In this document: positions 46,147 to 55,400 of the stretch, in pieces
Layout: each line of letters starts with the position of its first letter
Numbering within the stretch: the first letter of the stretch is position 1
Assembly (NCBI GenBank): GCA_030167125.1
Contig: CP126531.1
Span: 1,364,001-1,428,000, forward strand
DNA length: 64,000 bases
Direction of reading: 5' to 3'
Source of the DNA: Rhodanobacteraceae bacterium
GTDB taxonomy: Bacteria > Pseudomonadota > Gammaproteobacteria > Xanthomonadales > Rhodanobacteraceae
The notes under the pieces: model-generated
Told to the model about the DNA's origin: nothing
What the model saw: only the letters and a program-made list of their open reading frames with translations
Databases searched by the model: none
Translations under genes and position numbers: made by a program

Positions 46147-47322
46147 ATGTCCGACATCGTCATCGCCGCCGCCAAACGCACGCCCATCGGCGCGTTCCTC
46201 GGCCAGTTCACCGGTTTCCCGACACCGAAGCTCGGCGCCGCCGCGATCAGCGCGGCACTGCAGCAATCCGGGATTGCGCCGGCCGATATCGGCGAAGTGC
46301 TGATGGGCTGCGTGCTGCCAGCCAATCTTGGCCAGGCGCCCGCGCGCCAGGCGGCACTCGCGGCCGGCCTTCCGCCTTCGACGGGCTGCACCACCCTCAA
46401 CAAGGTGTGCGGTTCCGGAATGAAGGCGATCATGCTGGGACACGACCTGATCAAGGCCGGCTCCGCCAGCGTGGTGGTCGCCGGCGGCATGGAGTCGATG
46501 ACCAACGCGCCGCACATGGCGGCGGTGCGCACCGGCATCCGCTACGGCGACGGCGCGATGGTCGACCACATGGCGTGGGACGGCCTGACCAATCCTTACG
46601 ACGGCAAGTCGATGGGTGTGTTCGCCGAGTCCTGTGCCGACAAGTATCACTTCACGCGCGAGGAACAGGATGCGTTCGCCGCCGAATCGGTGCGTCGCGC
46701 GCAGGAGGCGGTGAAGTCCGGCACGTTCGCCGACGAGATCGCGACGGTGACGGTGCCGGGCCGCAAGGGCGATGTTGCCGTGTCGGTCGACGAGACGCCC
46801 GGCAAGGTCGATCCCGCGAAGATCCCGACATTGAAACCGGCGTTCCGGAAGGAAAACGGCACGGTGACGGCGGCGAGTTCTTCCAGTATTTCGGACGGTG
46901 CCGCGGCGGTCGTGCTGCTTTCCGCGGACGACGCCAAGGCGCGCGGCGTGCAACCGTTGGCGCGCATCGTCGCGCACGCCACGCATTCGCAGGAACCGCA
47001 GTGGTTCACCACCGCACCGGTCGGCGCGATCGAAAAGGTTTTGCAGAAGGCCGGCTGGAAAGTCGGCGACGTCGACCTGTTCGAGGTCAACGAGGCTTTC
47101 GCGGTGGTCGCGATGGCCGCGATGAAAGACCTTTCGATTCCGCACGAGAAACTCAACGTGCACGGCGGCGCTTGCGCGCTCGGCCATCCGATCGGCTGCA
47201 CCGGTGCGCGCATCGTGGTGACGCTGCTGCACGCGCTGAAACATGCGGGCAAGAAGCGCGGCGTGGCGTCGCTGTGCATCGGTGGCGGCGAAGCCACCGC
47301 GATCGCGATCGAACTGATTTGA
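46147..47322 (+). CDS. Acetyl-CoA C-acetyltransferase (thiolase)
   Basis: A 391-residue biosynthetic/degradative thiolase. The acyl-accepting Cys88 is in NKVCGSG, and the base pair His and Cys are in GHPIGCTG and LCIGGGEA. It cleaves acetoacetyl-CoA or condenses two acetyl-CoA. In this context it probably handles acetoacetyl-CoA from leucine breakdown, between the ivd and carboxylase genes on the same strand. Atypical features are not seen. Confidence 0.93.
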   Translation: MSDIVIAAAKRTPIGAFLGQFTGFPTPKLGAAAISAALQQSGIAPADIGEVLMGCVLPANLGQAPARQAALAAGLPPSTGCTTLNKVCGSGMKAIMLGHDLIKAGSASVVVAGGMESMTNAPHMAAVRTGIRYGDGAMVDHMAWDGLTNPYDGKSMGVFAESCADKYHFTREEQDAFAAESVRRAQEAVKSGTFADEIATVTVPGRKGDVAVSVDETPGKVDPAKIPTLKPAFRKENGTVTAASSSSISDGAAAVVLLSADDAKARGVQPLARIVAHATHSQEPQWFTTAPVGAIEKVLQKAGWKVGDVDLFEVNEAFAVVAMAAMKDLSIPHEKLNVHGGACALGHPIGCTGARIVVTLLHALKHAGKKRGVASLCIGGGEATAIAIELI

Positions 47323-47480
47323 GGTGTTGCGCGGCTGCGGGGTTGTACCCCCAAGGCCGTAAGCGGCGACTGAACGTTATTTGCCCGTAAAAAGCCGGAT
47401 GCTGGCGTTATTCAGCCAGACGCGGTTTAATACGCGGGCCACTTCCGTGGCTTTCCACGGCCCAATCCAGGAGATCTCCA

Positions 47481-47885
47481 ATGAAGTTGACTCGTACCGT
47501 ACTCGTGGCTGCCGTCGCCACTGCAATGGCTCTGTCCTTGTCGGCCTGCGGCAACAATTCCGGCGACCAGTCGGCTGCCAATGAAGCGCAGCAGAACGCG
47601 GCCAGCGCCGCCTCGGCCGCCGCCAGCGCCGCGTCGCAGGCTGCCAGCGCGGCTTCCGAAGCCGCGGGTGCTGCGGCTTCAGCAGCGAGCGCAGCTTCGA
47701 GCGCGATGGAAGCCGCTCCGGCTTCGACCGCCGCGCCGGCCCCGAGCAGCACCGCACCCGCCCCGGCCTCCACCCAGGCCAGCGCGATGGACGCCATGAA
47801 GGACGCCGCCCACAAGGCGGGCCAGGCTGCCGACGCCGCGAAGGACGCCGCGAACAAGGCCAAGGACGCGATGAAGGGTCACTGA
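47481..47885 (+). CDS. Ala-rich small lipoprotein
   Basis: A 134-residue lipoprotein with lipobox LSAC followed by Gly-Asn-Asn. The mature chain is almost entirely Ala, Ser, Glu, Gln and Lys, and its heptad-like AASAASAA pattern suggests a long amphipathic helix, as in Lpp or LEA-like proteins. GGAG lies before ATG 47481 and a strong terminator follows, so it is an independent unit, probably well expressed. The precise role is unknown. Confidence 0.82.
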   Translation: MKLTRTVLVAAVATAMALSLSACGNNSGDQSAANEAQQNAASAASAAASAASQAASAASEAAGAAASAASAASSAMEAAPASTAAPAPSSTAPAPASTQASAMDAMKDAAHKAGQAADAAKDAANKAKDAMKGH

Positions 47886-47909
47886 TCCTTTCGCTCCACC
47901 GCCGTACCG

Positions 47910-47940
47910 AACCGGCCGCCTCGTGCGGCCGGTTTTTTTT
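47910..47940 (+). terminator. Rho-independent terminator after the Ala-rich lipoprotein
   Basis: A 10-base-pair stem (AACCGGCCGC / GCGGCCGGTT) with a 5-base loop, followed by a run of T. Confidence 0.94.
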
Positions 47941-48033
47941 GGCCTTGCGACAACCGATCGGTGGTTTCGGCCTTCGCGGCAACAACCGATAGAATGTCCG
48001 GTTGATGCGCCTGCGCCCGCCACGGAACCGACC

Positions 48034-49641
48034 ATGACCGTCCTTTCCACCGCCGTCGACAGCAAAAGCGAAGCTTTCCGTGGCAACGCCGCGAACCTGC
48101 GCAAGCTCACCGACGAGTTGAAAGCCCAGCTGGCGCGCACCGCGGAGGGTGGCGGCGCGAAAGCGCGCGATAAGCACGTCGCGCGCGGCAAGCTGCTGCC
48201 GCGCGAACGCATTCGTGCCCTGCTCGATCCCGGTTCGCCATTCTTGGAACTGTCGCCACTGGCCGCCCACGGCATGTACGACGATGCGGCGCCCGCCGCG
48301 GGGCTCATCACCGGCATCGGCCGCATCAACGGCTGCGAAGTGATGGTGGTCGCCAACGACGCCACGGTGAAGGGTGGCACGTATTTCCCGATCACGGTGA
48401 AGAAGCACCTGCGCGCGCAGGAAGTCGCGCTGGAAAACCGCCTGCCCTGCATCTACCTGGTCGATTCCGGCGGCGCCTTCCTGCCGCTGCAGGACGAAGT
48501 GTTCCCCGACAAGGAACATTTCGGCCGCATCTTCTACAACCAGGCGCGCATGTCGGCGCTGAACATCCCGCAGATAGCGGTGGTGATGGGCTCGTGCACC
48601 GCGGGCGGCGCTTACGTGCCGGCGATGAGCGACGAGACCATCATCGTGAAGAACCAGGGCACGATCTTCCTCGGTGGTCCGCCGCTGGTGAAAGCCGCGA
48701 CCGGCGAAGTGGTCGACGCGGAAACGCTGGGCGGTGCGGACGTCCATACGTCCATTTCCGGCGTCGCCGATCATTTCGCCGAGGATGACGCGCACGCGCT
48801 CTCGATCGCGCGCGACATCGTCGCCGTGCTGAACCGCAAGAAGAGCATGCCGCTGGCGCTGGCTGAACCGCGCGAGCCGAAATATGCCGCGGAAGAACTC
48901 TACGGCGTGATTCCTGAAGACACGCGCCGCCCGTTCGACATCCGCGAAGTGATCGCGCGCATCGTCGACGGCTCCGAGTTCCACGAGTTCAAGGCGCGCT
49001 ACGGCAAGACGCTGGTCACCGGCTTCGCGCACATCCACGGCTACCCGGCCGGCGTCGTCGCCAACAACGGCATCCTGTTTTCCGAGAGCGCACTCAAGGG
49101 CACGCACTTCATCGAGCTGTGCAACCAGCGCAACGTGCCGCTGGTGTTCCTGCAGAACATCACCGGCTTCATGGTCGGCAAGAAATACGAGCAGGCCGGC
49201 ATCGCCAAGGACGGTGCCAAGATGGTCACCGCGGTCGCCTGTTCGCATGTGCCGAAGTTCACCGTGGTGATCGGCGGCAGCTTCGGCGCCGGCAACTACG
49301 CGATGTGCGGCCGCGCCTACGGTGCAAGGTTTCTGTGGATGTGGCCGAATGCGCGCATCAGCGTGATGGGCGGCGAGCAGGCCGCGAGCGTGCTGGCAAC
49401 GGTCAAGCGCGATGGCATCGAAGCCGTCGGCAAGTCCTGGTCGAAGGAAGAAGAAGACGCCTTCAAGGCCCCGATCCGCGAACAGTACGAACGCCAGGGT
49501 AGCCCGTACTATTCCAGTGCGCGGCTATGGGACGACGGCATCATCGACCCGGCCGACACGCGCCGCGTGCTCGGCCTTGCCATTTCCGCAGCGATGAACG
49601 CACCGATCGAACCCGAGCGCTACGGCGTGTTCCGGATGTAA
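48034..49641 (+). CDS. liuB: Methylcrotonyl-CoA carboxylase beta subunit
   Basis: A 535-residue carboxyltransferase subunit that moves CO2 from biotin to 3-methylcrotonyl-CoA. The N- and C-terminal crotonase-like domains are seen in [36 protein letters not shown] and [20 protein letters not shown], typical of the MccB group rather than propionyl-CoA carboxylase. Its alpha subunit is encoded at 55.4 kb, not adjacent. ATG 48034 follows a gap of about 94 bases from the terminator. Confidence 0.93.
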   Translation: MTVLSTAVDSKSEAFRGNAANLRKLTDELKAQLARTAEGGGAKARDKHVARGKLLPRERIRALLDPGSPFLELSPLAAHGMYDDAAPAAGLITGIGRINGCEVMVVANDATVKGGTYFPITVKKHLRAQEVALENRLPCIYLVDSGGAFLPLQDEVFPDKEHFGRIFYNQARMSALNIPQIAVVMGSCTAGGAYVPAMSDETIIVKNQGTIFLGGPPLVKAATGEVVDAETLGGADVHTSISGVADHFAEDDAHALSIARDIVAVLNRKKSMPLALAEPREPKYAAEELYGVIPEDTRRPFDIREVIARIVDGSEFHEFKARYGKTLVTGFAHIHGYPAGVVANNGILFSESALKGTHFIELCNQRNVPLVFLQNITGFMVGKKYEQAGIAKDGAKMVTAVACSHVPKFTVVIGGSFGAGNYAMCGRAYGARFLWMWPNARISVMGGEQAASVLATVKRDGIEAVGKSWSKEEEDAFKAPIREQYERQGSPYYSSARLWDDGIIDPADTRRVLGLAISAAMNAPIEPERYGVFRM

Positions 49642-49731
49642 CGCCGCCGCGGCGTGCCGTACGCTGCGGCTTCACTCGAATGTCCCCATTCCACGATCGT
49701 GATTCGAGGCACGGGCCCAGATACCTGTTGC

Positions 49732-49760
49732 TTTCGATATAATTTAGATATATCTTAAAT
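49732..49760 (+). promoter_or_regulatory. AT-rich operator with TATAAT ahead of the PadR gene
   Basis: TATAAT at 49738-49743 runs into an imperfect inverted repeat centred on AGATATATCT (49746-49755), flanked by ATTTA and TAAAT. PadR proteins commonly repress their own genes from such AT-rich dyads close to the promoter, so autoregulation is likely. A -35 box is not clear. Confidence 0.6.
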
Positions 49761-49788
49761 ACGCTCTCAACAATATGGAATCCTGCTC

Positions 49789-50454
49789 ATGCACCTGCAC
49801 GACAAACTCCACCATACGCTCCACGCCATGCACCGGCTCCACGCATTTGACTGGGATGGCGATCCCGATGATCCGCGCACTCGTCACGCTGGCCGCGGTC
49901 CATTCGGCGGGGGGCGCCACCGCCATGATGATTTCGGATCCTTCGCGGAATGGGACGGCTTGCGCGGCGGCGGTCGTCGCGGCGGCGGCCGCATGTTCGG
50001 CCACGGCAACCTGAAGTTGCTGTTGCTGGCGCTGATCGAACAGGAGCCGCGCCACGGCTACGAATTGATCCGCACCATCGAGGACATGTTCCACGGCCAG
50101 TATTCGCCGAGTCCCGGCACGGTCTATCCCACGCTCACCCTGCTCGAAGAGATGGGCTACGTCGCCGCTCAAAGCGAAGAAGGCGGCCGCAAGCGCTACG
50201 CCATCACCAACGAAGGACGCGCATTTCTGGACGAAAACCGTGGCGTCGTCGAAGCCGTCATGGAAGACACCGAACGCAAGGCGCGTTTCGCGGCGAAGCT
50301 CGCCACACCGATGGCGATCCGCGACGCGGTGCACGCGCTGAAGCATGCGTTGGCCATGCGCGTTTCGAAATGGGACAAGGCCGAAGCCGAGCGCGTGGTC
50401 GCGATCCTCGAACGCGCCGCGCGCGAAATCGCCGCCGGCGGCAAGCACGATTGA
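49789..50454 (+). CDS. PadR family regulator with His/Gly/Arg-rich N-terminus
   Basis: A 221-residue winged-helix repressor. The PadR domain begins near residue 73 (LKLLLLALIEQEPRHGYELI) with SPGTVYPTLTLLEEMGYV and a C-terminal dimerisation helix. Before it is an unusual low-complexity segment with about ten His and many Gly and Arg, which could bind metal or RNA/DNA nonspecifically. It may control itself through the dyad at 49746 and possibly the SDR gene 74 bases downstream. Confidence 0.88.
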   Translation: MHLHDKLHHTLHAMHRLHAFDWDGDPDDPRTRHAGRGPFGGGRHRHDDFGSFAEWDGLRGGGRRGGGRMFGHGNLKLLLLALIEQEPRHGYELIRTIEDMFHGQYSPSPGTVYPTLTLLEEMGYVAAQSEEGGRKRYAITNEGRAFLDENRGVVEAVMEDTERKARFAAKLATPMAIRDAVHALKHALAMRVSKWDKAEAERVVAILERAAREIAAGGKHD

Positions 50455-50528
50455 ATGCAGCGTCACGGAACCACGGCTGCAGGCAGTCGTGGTTTATACC
50501 CGCTGCACATCTGACACGGATACAACAC

Positions 50529-51233
50529 ATGCCGCTTCGTTCTTCAAGCAAGCAACTCCTGCTCATAGGCGCTTCGCGCGGCCTCGGCCTTGCGTTGGCC
50601 GAGGAATACCTGAAACGCGGGTGGCGGGTGGTTGCCACCGAGCGCGACAGCCGTCCTTCCAGCCTGCACGATCTCGCGCAAGCCCACGTTGGCCGGCTCG
50701 AAATCGAGCGCGTCGACATCAATCGCCAGGATCAGGTGGACGCATTGCGCGCGCGCCTGGCCGCGAGGCAGTTCGACATGCTGTTCGTCAATGCCGGCGT
50801 CACGACGGCCCATCACGAAACGGCCGCGGAGGTTTCGACCGAAGAGTTCGTGCGCGTGATGGTCACGAACGCCTTGAGCCCCTTGCGTGTCATCGAGGCG
50901 CTCCAAGACGTAGTACGACCAGACGGCACGATCGGCGTCATGTCATCCGGACGCGGCAGCATCGCCAACAACGAGAACGGCCACGAGGATGTCTACCGCG
51001 GCAGCAAGGCCGCGCTCAACATGTTCATGCGCAGCTTCGCCGCGCGCCACGCCCACCTTCCGCGAACGTTGCTGCTGATGGCTCCGGGCTGGGTGCGTAC
51101 CGACATGGGCGGTCCGGATGCGCGGCTCACGATCGCCGACAGTATTCCCAACCTCGCGGACGTCATGGATGCGCAAACCGGAAGGCCGGGGTTGCGCTAC
51201 CTCGATTATCTGGGACGACAGATCCCCTGGTAA
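50529..51233 (+). CDS. Short-chain dehydrogenase/reductase
   Basis: A 234-residue classical SDR. The NAD(P) motif is GASRGLGLA, the NAG segment is FVNAGVTT and the active site YRGSKAAL supplies Tyr and Lys. Substrate unknown. ATG 50529 is well placed for the first strand. It follows the PadR regulator on the same strand and converges with the FTR1 permease. Confidence 0.86.
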   Translation: MPLRSSSKQLLLIGASRGLGLALAEEYLKRGWRVVATERDSRPSSLHDLAQAHVGRLEIERVDINRQDQVDALRARLAARQFDMLFVNAGVTTAHHETAAEVSTEEFVRVMVTNALSPLRVIEALQDVVRPDGTIGVMSSGRGSIANNENGHEDVYRGSKAALNMFMRSFAARHAHLPRTLLLMAPGWVRTDMGGPDARLTIADSIPNLADVMDAQTGRPGLRYLDYLGRQIPW

Positions 51234-51260
51234 CGGAAAGCCGTGGCTCTTGACGGCGAA

Positions 51261-52133
51261 TCAGGCCGCGCGCGTGGCGCCGGTCGAGACAGCAGACCGA
51301 TTGGTCGACTTCGCGCGCCGCTTCTGCGCCGCCATCCGCATCGACATCAAGCGCATGCCGGCGACCAGCACCACGAAGGTGACGATCCAGAACACCAGCT
51401 GCATGCCGGCCGGGCGCGCTTCGTAACCGGTGAGCACGTGCACCGCCTGGCCGACGATCGACTGGTTGCTGAGCAGCCACGAGGTGTCCCAGAGCTGGTT
51501 GCCCCACGCGGGCAGCAGGTTGGCCTGGATCAGGAACCCGGCGGCCGACGCCGCGAGTCCGCTGGCGAGCACTACCAGCATCCAGTTGGTCGCGCTGAAG
51601 AAATAGCGGATCGGGATGCGCAGCAACCCGAAATACAACGCGAACCCGACAGCCGCGCCACCGGCGAGCCCCAGCGGCACGCCACCGATGAAGCCCAGCT
51701 TGCCGGCGCCGCCCGCGGCCATTCCGAACAGGAACAGCACCACTTCCGAACCTTCGCGCAACACGGCCAGCGCGACCACGGCCAGCAGGATCGCAATCGA
51801 ACTCGAACCGGCCTTCACCGAGTCGGTGACGCGCTGCATCTGCTGCACCATTTCCTTGCCATGGCTGGACATCCAGGTGACATGCCAGCCGATCATCACC
51901 ACCGCCGTCAGCAACACGGCGGCCTGGAACACTTCCTGTCCGATGCCGCCCAGCGAACCTTCGATGAAGCCCATGCACACGGCGACGACGACGGCGCCGA
52001 TCACGCCCAGCGCGATGCCGCCGCCCACGAACACGCTGCGCCGCGGCACACCGCGGGTGGCCGCCGCGACCACGGTCACGATCAATGCAGCTTCCAGGAC
52101 TTCGCGGAAGACCAGCAGTGCGATACCCAACAT
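51261..52133 (-). CDS. FTR1 family high-affinity iron permease (EfeU-like)
   Basis: A 290-residue inner-membrane permease with seven predicted helices. The two REXXE iron-exchange motifs are present: REVLE in the first helix (FREVLEAALI) and REGSE in the fourth (LREGSEVVLF). It imports ferric or ferrous iron together with the cupredoxin encoded 3 bases upstream, as in EfeUO-like systems. The Fur-like box before the pair predicts induction in iron limitation. Confidence 0.92.
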   Translation of the reverse strand: MLGIALLVFREVLEAALIVTVVAAATRGVPRRSVFVGGGIALGVIGAVVVAVCMGFIEGSLGGIGQEVFQAAVLLTAVVMIGWHVTWMSSHGKEMVQQMQRVTDSVKAGSSSIAILLAVVALAVLREGSEVVLFLFGMAAGGAGKLGFIGGVPLGLAGGAAVGFALYFGLLRIPIRYFFSATNWMLVVLASGLAASAAGFLIQANLLPAWGNQLWDTSWLLSNQSIVGQAVHVLTGYEARPAGMQLVFWIVTFVVLVAGMRLMSMRMAAQKRRAKSTNRSAVSTGATRAA

Positions 52134-52136
52134 GGC

Positions 52137-52475
52137 TTACTCCGCCACCAGCGTGCCCGTGGCGGCATGGTTGAAATCATCGAAGAATCTGTAGGTGCCC
52201 TTGTCCAGCGGCCCGATGAACACGGTGATGGTGCTGTTCGGCAACACGATCTTCTCGCGGTTGAAATCGGCGCTTTCGAATTCGGAGGGCGTCGCGTTGC
52301 GATTGGTCACCAGCACCTTGAACTTGGTATTGGCCGGCACCTTCAGCGTCGCCGGTTCGAACTTGTGGTCCTGCAGGACGAGGTGGAATTCGGGCGTGCC
52401 CTCGGCCTGCGCTTGTGCCGCGAACGCGGCAGCGCACGCGAACATCAGGACCGGCAACCTTTTCGACCCGCGCAT
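52137..52475 (-). CDS. Periplasmic cupredoxin partner of the iron permease
   Basis: A 112-residue exported protein with a signal peptide (about 1-24, ending AAQAQAEG) and a cupredoxin domain like the N-terminal part of EfeO. Conserved features are LQDHKFEPATLKVPANTKF and the DKGTYRFFDDFNH end. It may bind or oxidise iron for the permease. ATG 52475 with GGAG 7 bases upstream is preferred to the longer frame to 52535, which would place the start inside the Fur-like site. Confidence 0.88.
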   Translation of the reverse strand: MRGSKRLPVLMFACAAAFAAQAQAEGTPEFHLVLQDHKFEPATLKVPANTKFKVLVTNRNATPSEFESADFNREKIVLPNSTITVFIGPLDKGTYRFFDDFNHAATGTLVAE

Positions 52476-52516
52476 TCCTCGACTCCACAGGGCTTGCGCC
52501 CGCATTTGTCTTCGGC

Positions 52517-52537
52517 AAATGCTAATCGTTCGCATTT
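52517..52537. promoter_or_regulatory. Fur-like operator ahead of the iron permease pair
   Basis: A 7-1-7 inverted repeat (TGCTAAT C GTTCGCA) inside the larger AAATGC...GCATTT dyad, agreeing at 10 of 14 positions with the Fur consensus TGATAATnATTATCA. It sits 42 bases before the cupredoxin start, where a Fur repressor would act. Confidence 0.65.
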
Positions 52538-52635
52538 AGTAACGCAACCCGCGGCGTTCGCCGCCGTTCATTCCGCTGTCGCGCAAGCCGGTTTCCGGCG
52601 ACCGGCTATCCTTGCGCTTTTGGCCGGTGCGATCC

Positions 52636-53427
52636 ATGCCCGAAACGATCCGACTCGAACGGAATGGCGCGGTGGCGATCCTGTCGCTGGACCGTCCGCA
52701 GGTCCACAACGCCTTCGACGACACCCTGATCGCCGAGACCACGGCCGCGCTGGAATCGCTTGCGGCGGACGCGAGCCTGCGCGCGCTGGTGCTGACCGGC
52801 ACCGGCGCGACCTTCTCGGCCGGCGCCGACCTCAACTGGATGCGGCGCATGGCGACGGCCAGTGCGGACGAAAACCGCGAGGACGCACTGCGCCTTGCGA
52901 AGCTCCTGCGCACGCTGCAATTCTTCCCGAAACCCACGCTCGCGCGCGTCAACGGCGCCGCTTACGGCGGCGGCGTCGGGCTGGTCGCATGCTGCGACCT
53001 CGCGATCGGCGTCGAGGGCGCGAAGTTTTCGCTGAGCGAAGTGAAGCTCGGTCTCGTTCCCGCCACCATCGCACCTTACGTGGTGCAGGCGATCGGGCCG
53101 CGGCAGGCGCGGCGCCTGTTCGTCAGCGCGGAAATCTTCGACGCCACCGAAGCTGCGCGCATCGGGCTGCTGCATCAATGCGTGCCGGCCGACAAGCTGG
53201 ACGATGCCGTCGATCGTCAGTTGCATCATCTCGCCAAGGGCGGGCCGGTCGCGCAACACGAAGCCAAGCAACTCGCCCTGCGCACGGCCGGCATGACGAA
53301 CGAATCGGCCGAACGCATCGACATCGAAAACGCGGCCTTGATCGCGCGCCTGCGCGTGTCGCCGGAAGGCCAGCAGGGCCTGTCAGCGTTTCTCGAAAAA
53401 CATTCGCCGCCATGGCTGAAGGAGTAG
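52636..53427 (+). CDS. liuC: Methylglutaconyl-CoA hydratase (enoyl-CoA hydratase family)
   Basis: A 263-residue crotonase-fold enzyme. FSAGADLNWMRRMA and the oxyanion loop NGAAYGGGVGLVACCD are close to LiuC/AtuE-type 3-methylglutaconyl-CoA hydratases, and the neighbouring leucine genes support that reaction (3-methylglutaconyl-CoA to HMG-CoA). Another enoyl-CoA substrate cannot be excluded from sequence alone. The next gene starts 4 bases after its stop. Confidence 0.86.
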   Translation: MPETIRLERNGAVAILSLDRPQVHNAFDDTLIAETTAALESLAADASLRALVLTGTGATFSAGADLNWMRRMATASADENREDALRLAKLLRTLQFFPKPTLARVNGAAYGGGVGLVACCDLAIGVEGAKFSLSEVKLGLVPATIAPYVVQAIGPRQARRLFVSAEIFDATEAARIGLLHQCVPADKLDDAVDRQLHHLAKGGPVAQHEAKQLALRTAGMTNESAERIDIENAALIARLRVSPEGQQGLSAFLEKHSPPWLKE

Positions 53428-53431
53428 CACC

Positions 53432-53821
53432 ATGCTCGACCACATCGGGTTCGCGGTTTCCAATTTCCTCGCCAGCCGGAAGTTCTACGAGGCGGCGCTG
53501 GAGCCGCTCGGCATCGGCGTCGTGATGGAGGTGACCGCCGAGGAGACCGGCGGCAGCTCGCACGCGGGCTTCGGCGAGAACGGCAAGCCCTACTTCTGGA
53601 TCGGCGACGGCGAAGGCATGCTGCGCGGGCGCTTCCATATCGCGTTCACCGCGAAGACACGCGCCGACGTGGACGCGTTCCACCGTGCCGCACTCGCGAT
53701 GGGAGGCCGCGACAATGGCAAGCCAGGCCTGCGGCCGCACTACCACGAACATTATTACGGCGCGTTCGTGCTGGACCTGGACGGCCACAACGTCGAAGCG
53801 GTCTGCCACGCACCGGAATGA
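53432..53821 (+). CDS. VOC (glyoxalase-like) family protein
   Basis: A 129-residue vicinal-oxygen-chelate protein. Candidate metal ligands are His4 (LDHIGF), His in FHIAFTA and Glu in NVEAVCH. Members include lyases, dioxygenases and resistance proteins. It is translationally close to liuC (4-base gap), so it may act on a CoA or oxo-acid side product of the pathway, though no specific reaction can be named. Confidence 0.85.
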   Translation: MLDHIGFAVSNFLASRKFYEAALEPLGIGVVMEVTAEETGGSSHAGFGENGKPYFWIGDGEGMLRGRFHIAFTAKTRADVDAFHRAALAMGGRDNGKPGLRPHYHEHYYGAFVLDLDGHNVEAVCHAPE

Positions 53822-53889
53822 GCCGCTGCTGACATGACGCTGGCAACAGCGGTGGATCAGGCTGCACTCACTCACTTCGAGGGCGAACC

Positions 53890-54411
53890 ATGAAACCCGT
53901 TCTGAACATCGCCGACGCGCAGTACACCGACCTCGCCGAAAACTCGCGCCGGATGGGCGCCGAAATGCCCGCCGAACGCTACGGAGGCCGGCGCGCGGAA
54001 CTCGGCCGCGTGATGGGCGCGCGCAAGTTGGGCTACAACGTCACCGCGATCGCACCCGGAAAGCGCGCCTATCCCTTCCACAACCACCGCGTCAACGAGG
54101 AAATGTTCTTCGTGCTGGAAGGCACCGGCGAGATTCGCATCGGACAAGCGACGTTCGCGGTTCGCGCCGGCGACGTCATCGCCTGTCCGCCCGGCGGCCC
54201 GGAAACCGCGCACCAGTTGCACAACACGGGCGACGCGGAACTCAAGGTGCTGGCGGTCAGCACAGCCGAGTCGCCGGAAATCTGTGACTACCCCGACTCC
54301 GGAAAATTCGGCGTGCTGGGATTCTTCGGCGCGGGTCCGGACGGACGGCCGCAAATGTTCGCGCACATCGGACGTGCCGGCGATTCGCGCGATTACTGGG
54401 AAGGCGAGTAG
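53890..54411 (+). CDS. Cupin protein A of a tandem pair
   Basis: A 173-residue single-domain cupin. PFHNHRVNEEMFFVLEGTGE is cupin motif 1 with the metal-binding His, His and Glu, and AGDVIACPPGGPETAH contains the motif-2 His. It lies 14 bases from a paralogue with the same layout and the same closing DYWEGE. Substrate or sugar-nucleotide partner unknown. Confidence 0.85.
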   Translation: MKPVLNIADAQYTDLAENSRRMGAEMPAERYGGRRAELGRVMGARKLGYNVTAIAPGKRAYPFHNHRVNEEMFFVLEGTGEIRIGQATFAVRAGDVIACPPGGPETAHQLHNTGDAELKVLAVSTAESPEICDYPDSGKFGVLGFFGAGPDGRPQMFAHIGRAGDSRDYWEGE

Positions 54412-54424
54412 CCGAGGAAGCGAC

Positions 54425-54943
54425 ATGCGGATCCCCGTCATCAATCTCGCCGATCTCGAAGTGCAGCCGATCAGCAAGGAGCGCGCGCCGCGCGGCCCGA
54501 ATGCCGGCCAGTACGACATCCGCCGCGCCGCAATCGGCAGCCGCATCGGCGCGCGCAAGCTCGGCTACAACCTAAGCATCGTCGCGCCGGGCAAGCGCAA
54601 CTGCCCGTTCCACAGCCATCGCGCGGAAGAAGAAATGTTCTTCATCCTCGCAGGCACCGGCGAATTGCGTTACGGCAATGAGCGCATGCCGCTGCGGGCG
54701 GGTGACGTCGTGGCCTGCCCCACCGGCGGCCCGGAAACCGCGCACCAGATCATCAACACCGGCGACACGGAAATGCGTTACCTCAGCGTCAGCACGATGG
54801 CGCAGGTCGAAGTCTGCGAATACCCCGATTCCGGCAAGTTCGGCGTCTACGAGGATTTGCCGGAAGACGGAAGCGGATTGCACACGCGCATGCGTCATCT
54901 TGCGCGGCACGAAGACGCGCGCGATTACTGGGAGGGCGAATAG
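54425..54943 (+). CDS. Cupin protein B of a tandem pair
   Basis: A 172-residue paralogue of the preceding cupin, with motif 1 PFHSHRAEEEMFFILAGTGE and the motif-2 His in GGPETAH. Identity is clear along the whole length (GARKLGYN, CPTGGPETAHQ, EYPDSGKFGVY, RDYWEGE), so the pair arose by duplication. The two may form a heteromer or have split specificity. The start ATG 54425 lies after GAGGAAGC. Confidence 0.85.
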   Translation: MRIPVINLADLEVQPISKERAPRGPNAGQYDIRRAAIGSRIGARKLGYNLSIVAPGKRNCPFHSHRAEEEMFFILAGTGELRYGNERMPLRAGDVVACPTGGPETAHQIINTGDTEMRYLSVSTMAQVEVCEYPDSGKFGVYEDLPEDGSGLHTRMRHLARHEDARDYWEGE

Positions 54944-54980
54944 CATCATGCGGCGCGCTTCGGCAGGGAAAATCATCGTT

Positions 54981-55013
54981 CGACACGGATAAACACGGAT
55001 GAACGCGGATAAG
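54981..55013. repeat. Left ACACGGATAA repeat of the GxxExxY cassette
   Basis: Three ACACGGAT/ACGCGGAT-like units in direct order. They contain the start codon of the GxxExxY gene and are inverted relative to the copy after its stop (55399-55420). Confidence 0.75.
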
Positions 55014-55400
55014 GCATTAGCGGAAGCAGATTTGACGGAACGCGTGATTGGTGTTTTCTATGCCGTCTACAACGAACTCGGCCATGGATTTCTGGAAAGC
55101 GTTTACGAAAACGCACTCGCGCTGGCGCTTCGTGAAACCGACATTGTTGCCGTGCAACAGGCACCCTTGCGTGTGCAATTTCGTGGGCATACTGTCGGTG
55201 AGTTCCGTGCGGACCTGCTCGTGGAGAATCGGCTGATCGTGGAGATCAAGGCCGTCTCGCGATTGGCTCCGGCACATGAGGTCCAGCTCGTCAATTATCT
55301 GAAGGCGACCGGCATCCGGGTCGGGCTGTTGATGAACTTTGGCCTGCATCCCCAGTTCAAGCGCCGGATTTTCGGTACTGTTGCACCCCATCCGCTTTGA
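54999..55400 (+). CDS. GxxExxY protein (PDDEXK-like)
   Basis: A 133-residue protein of the GxxExxY family. The name-giving motif is GHGFLESVYENAL, followed by LVENRLIVEIKAV with Glu-x-Lys and a LLMNFG end, resembling a PD-(D/E)XK nuclease core. The family is scattered across genomes and often bounded by short repeats, as here. Function unknown. It interrupts the leucine genes between the cupins and mccA, so it is probably a recent insertion. Confidence 0.85.
   Translation: MNADKALAEADLTERVIGVFYAVYNELGHGFLESVYENALALALRETDIVAVQQAPLRVQFRGHTVGEFRADLLVENRLIVEIKAVSRLAPAHEVQLVNYLKATGIRVGLLMNFGLHPQFKRRIFGTVAPHPL

Noticed and set aside
54981..55013. ACACGGAT units as replication or plasmid iterons
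   Set aside because: There are only three units, they enclose a start codon, and an inverted copy lies after the gene. No Rep gene or AT-rich unwinding region is present.
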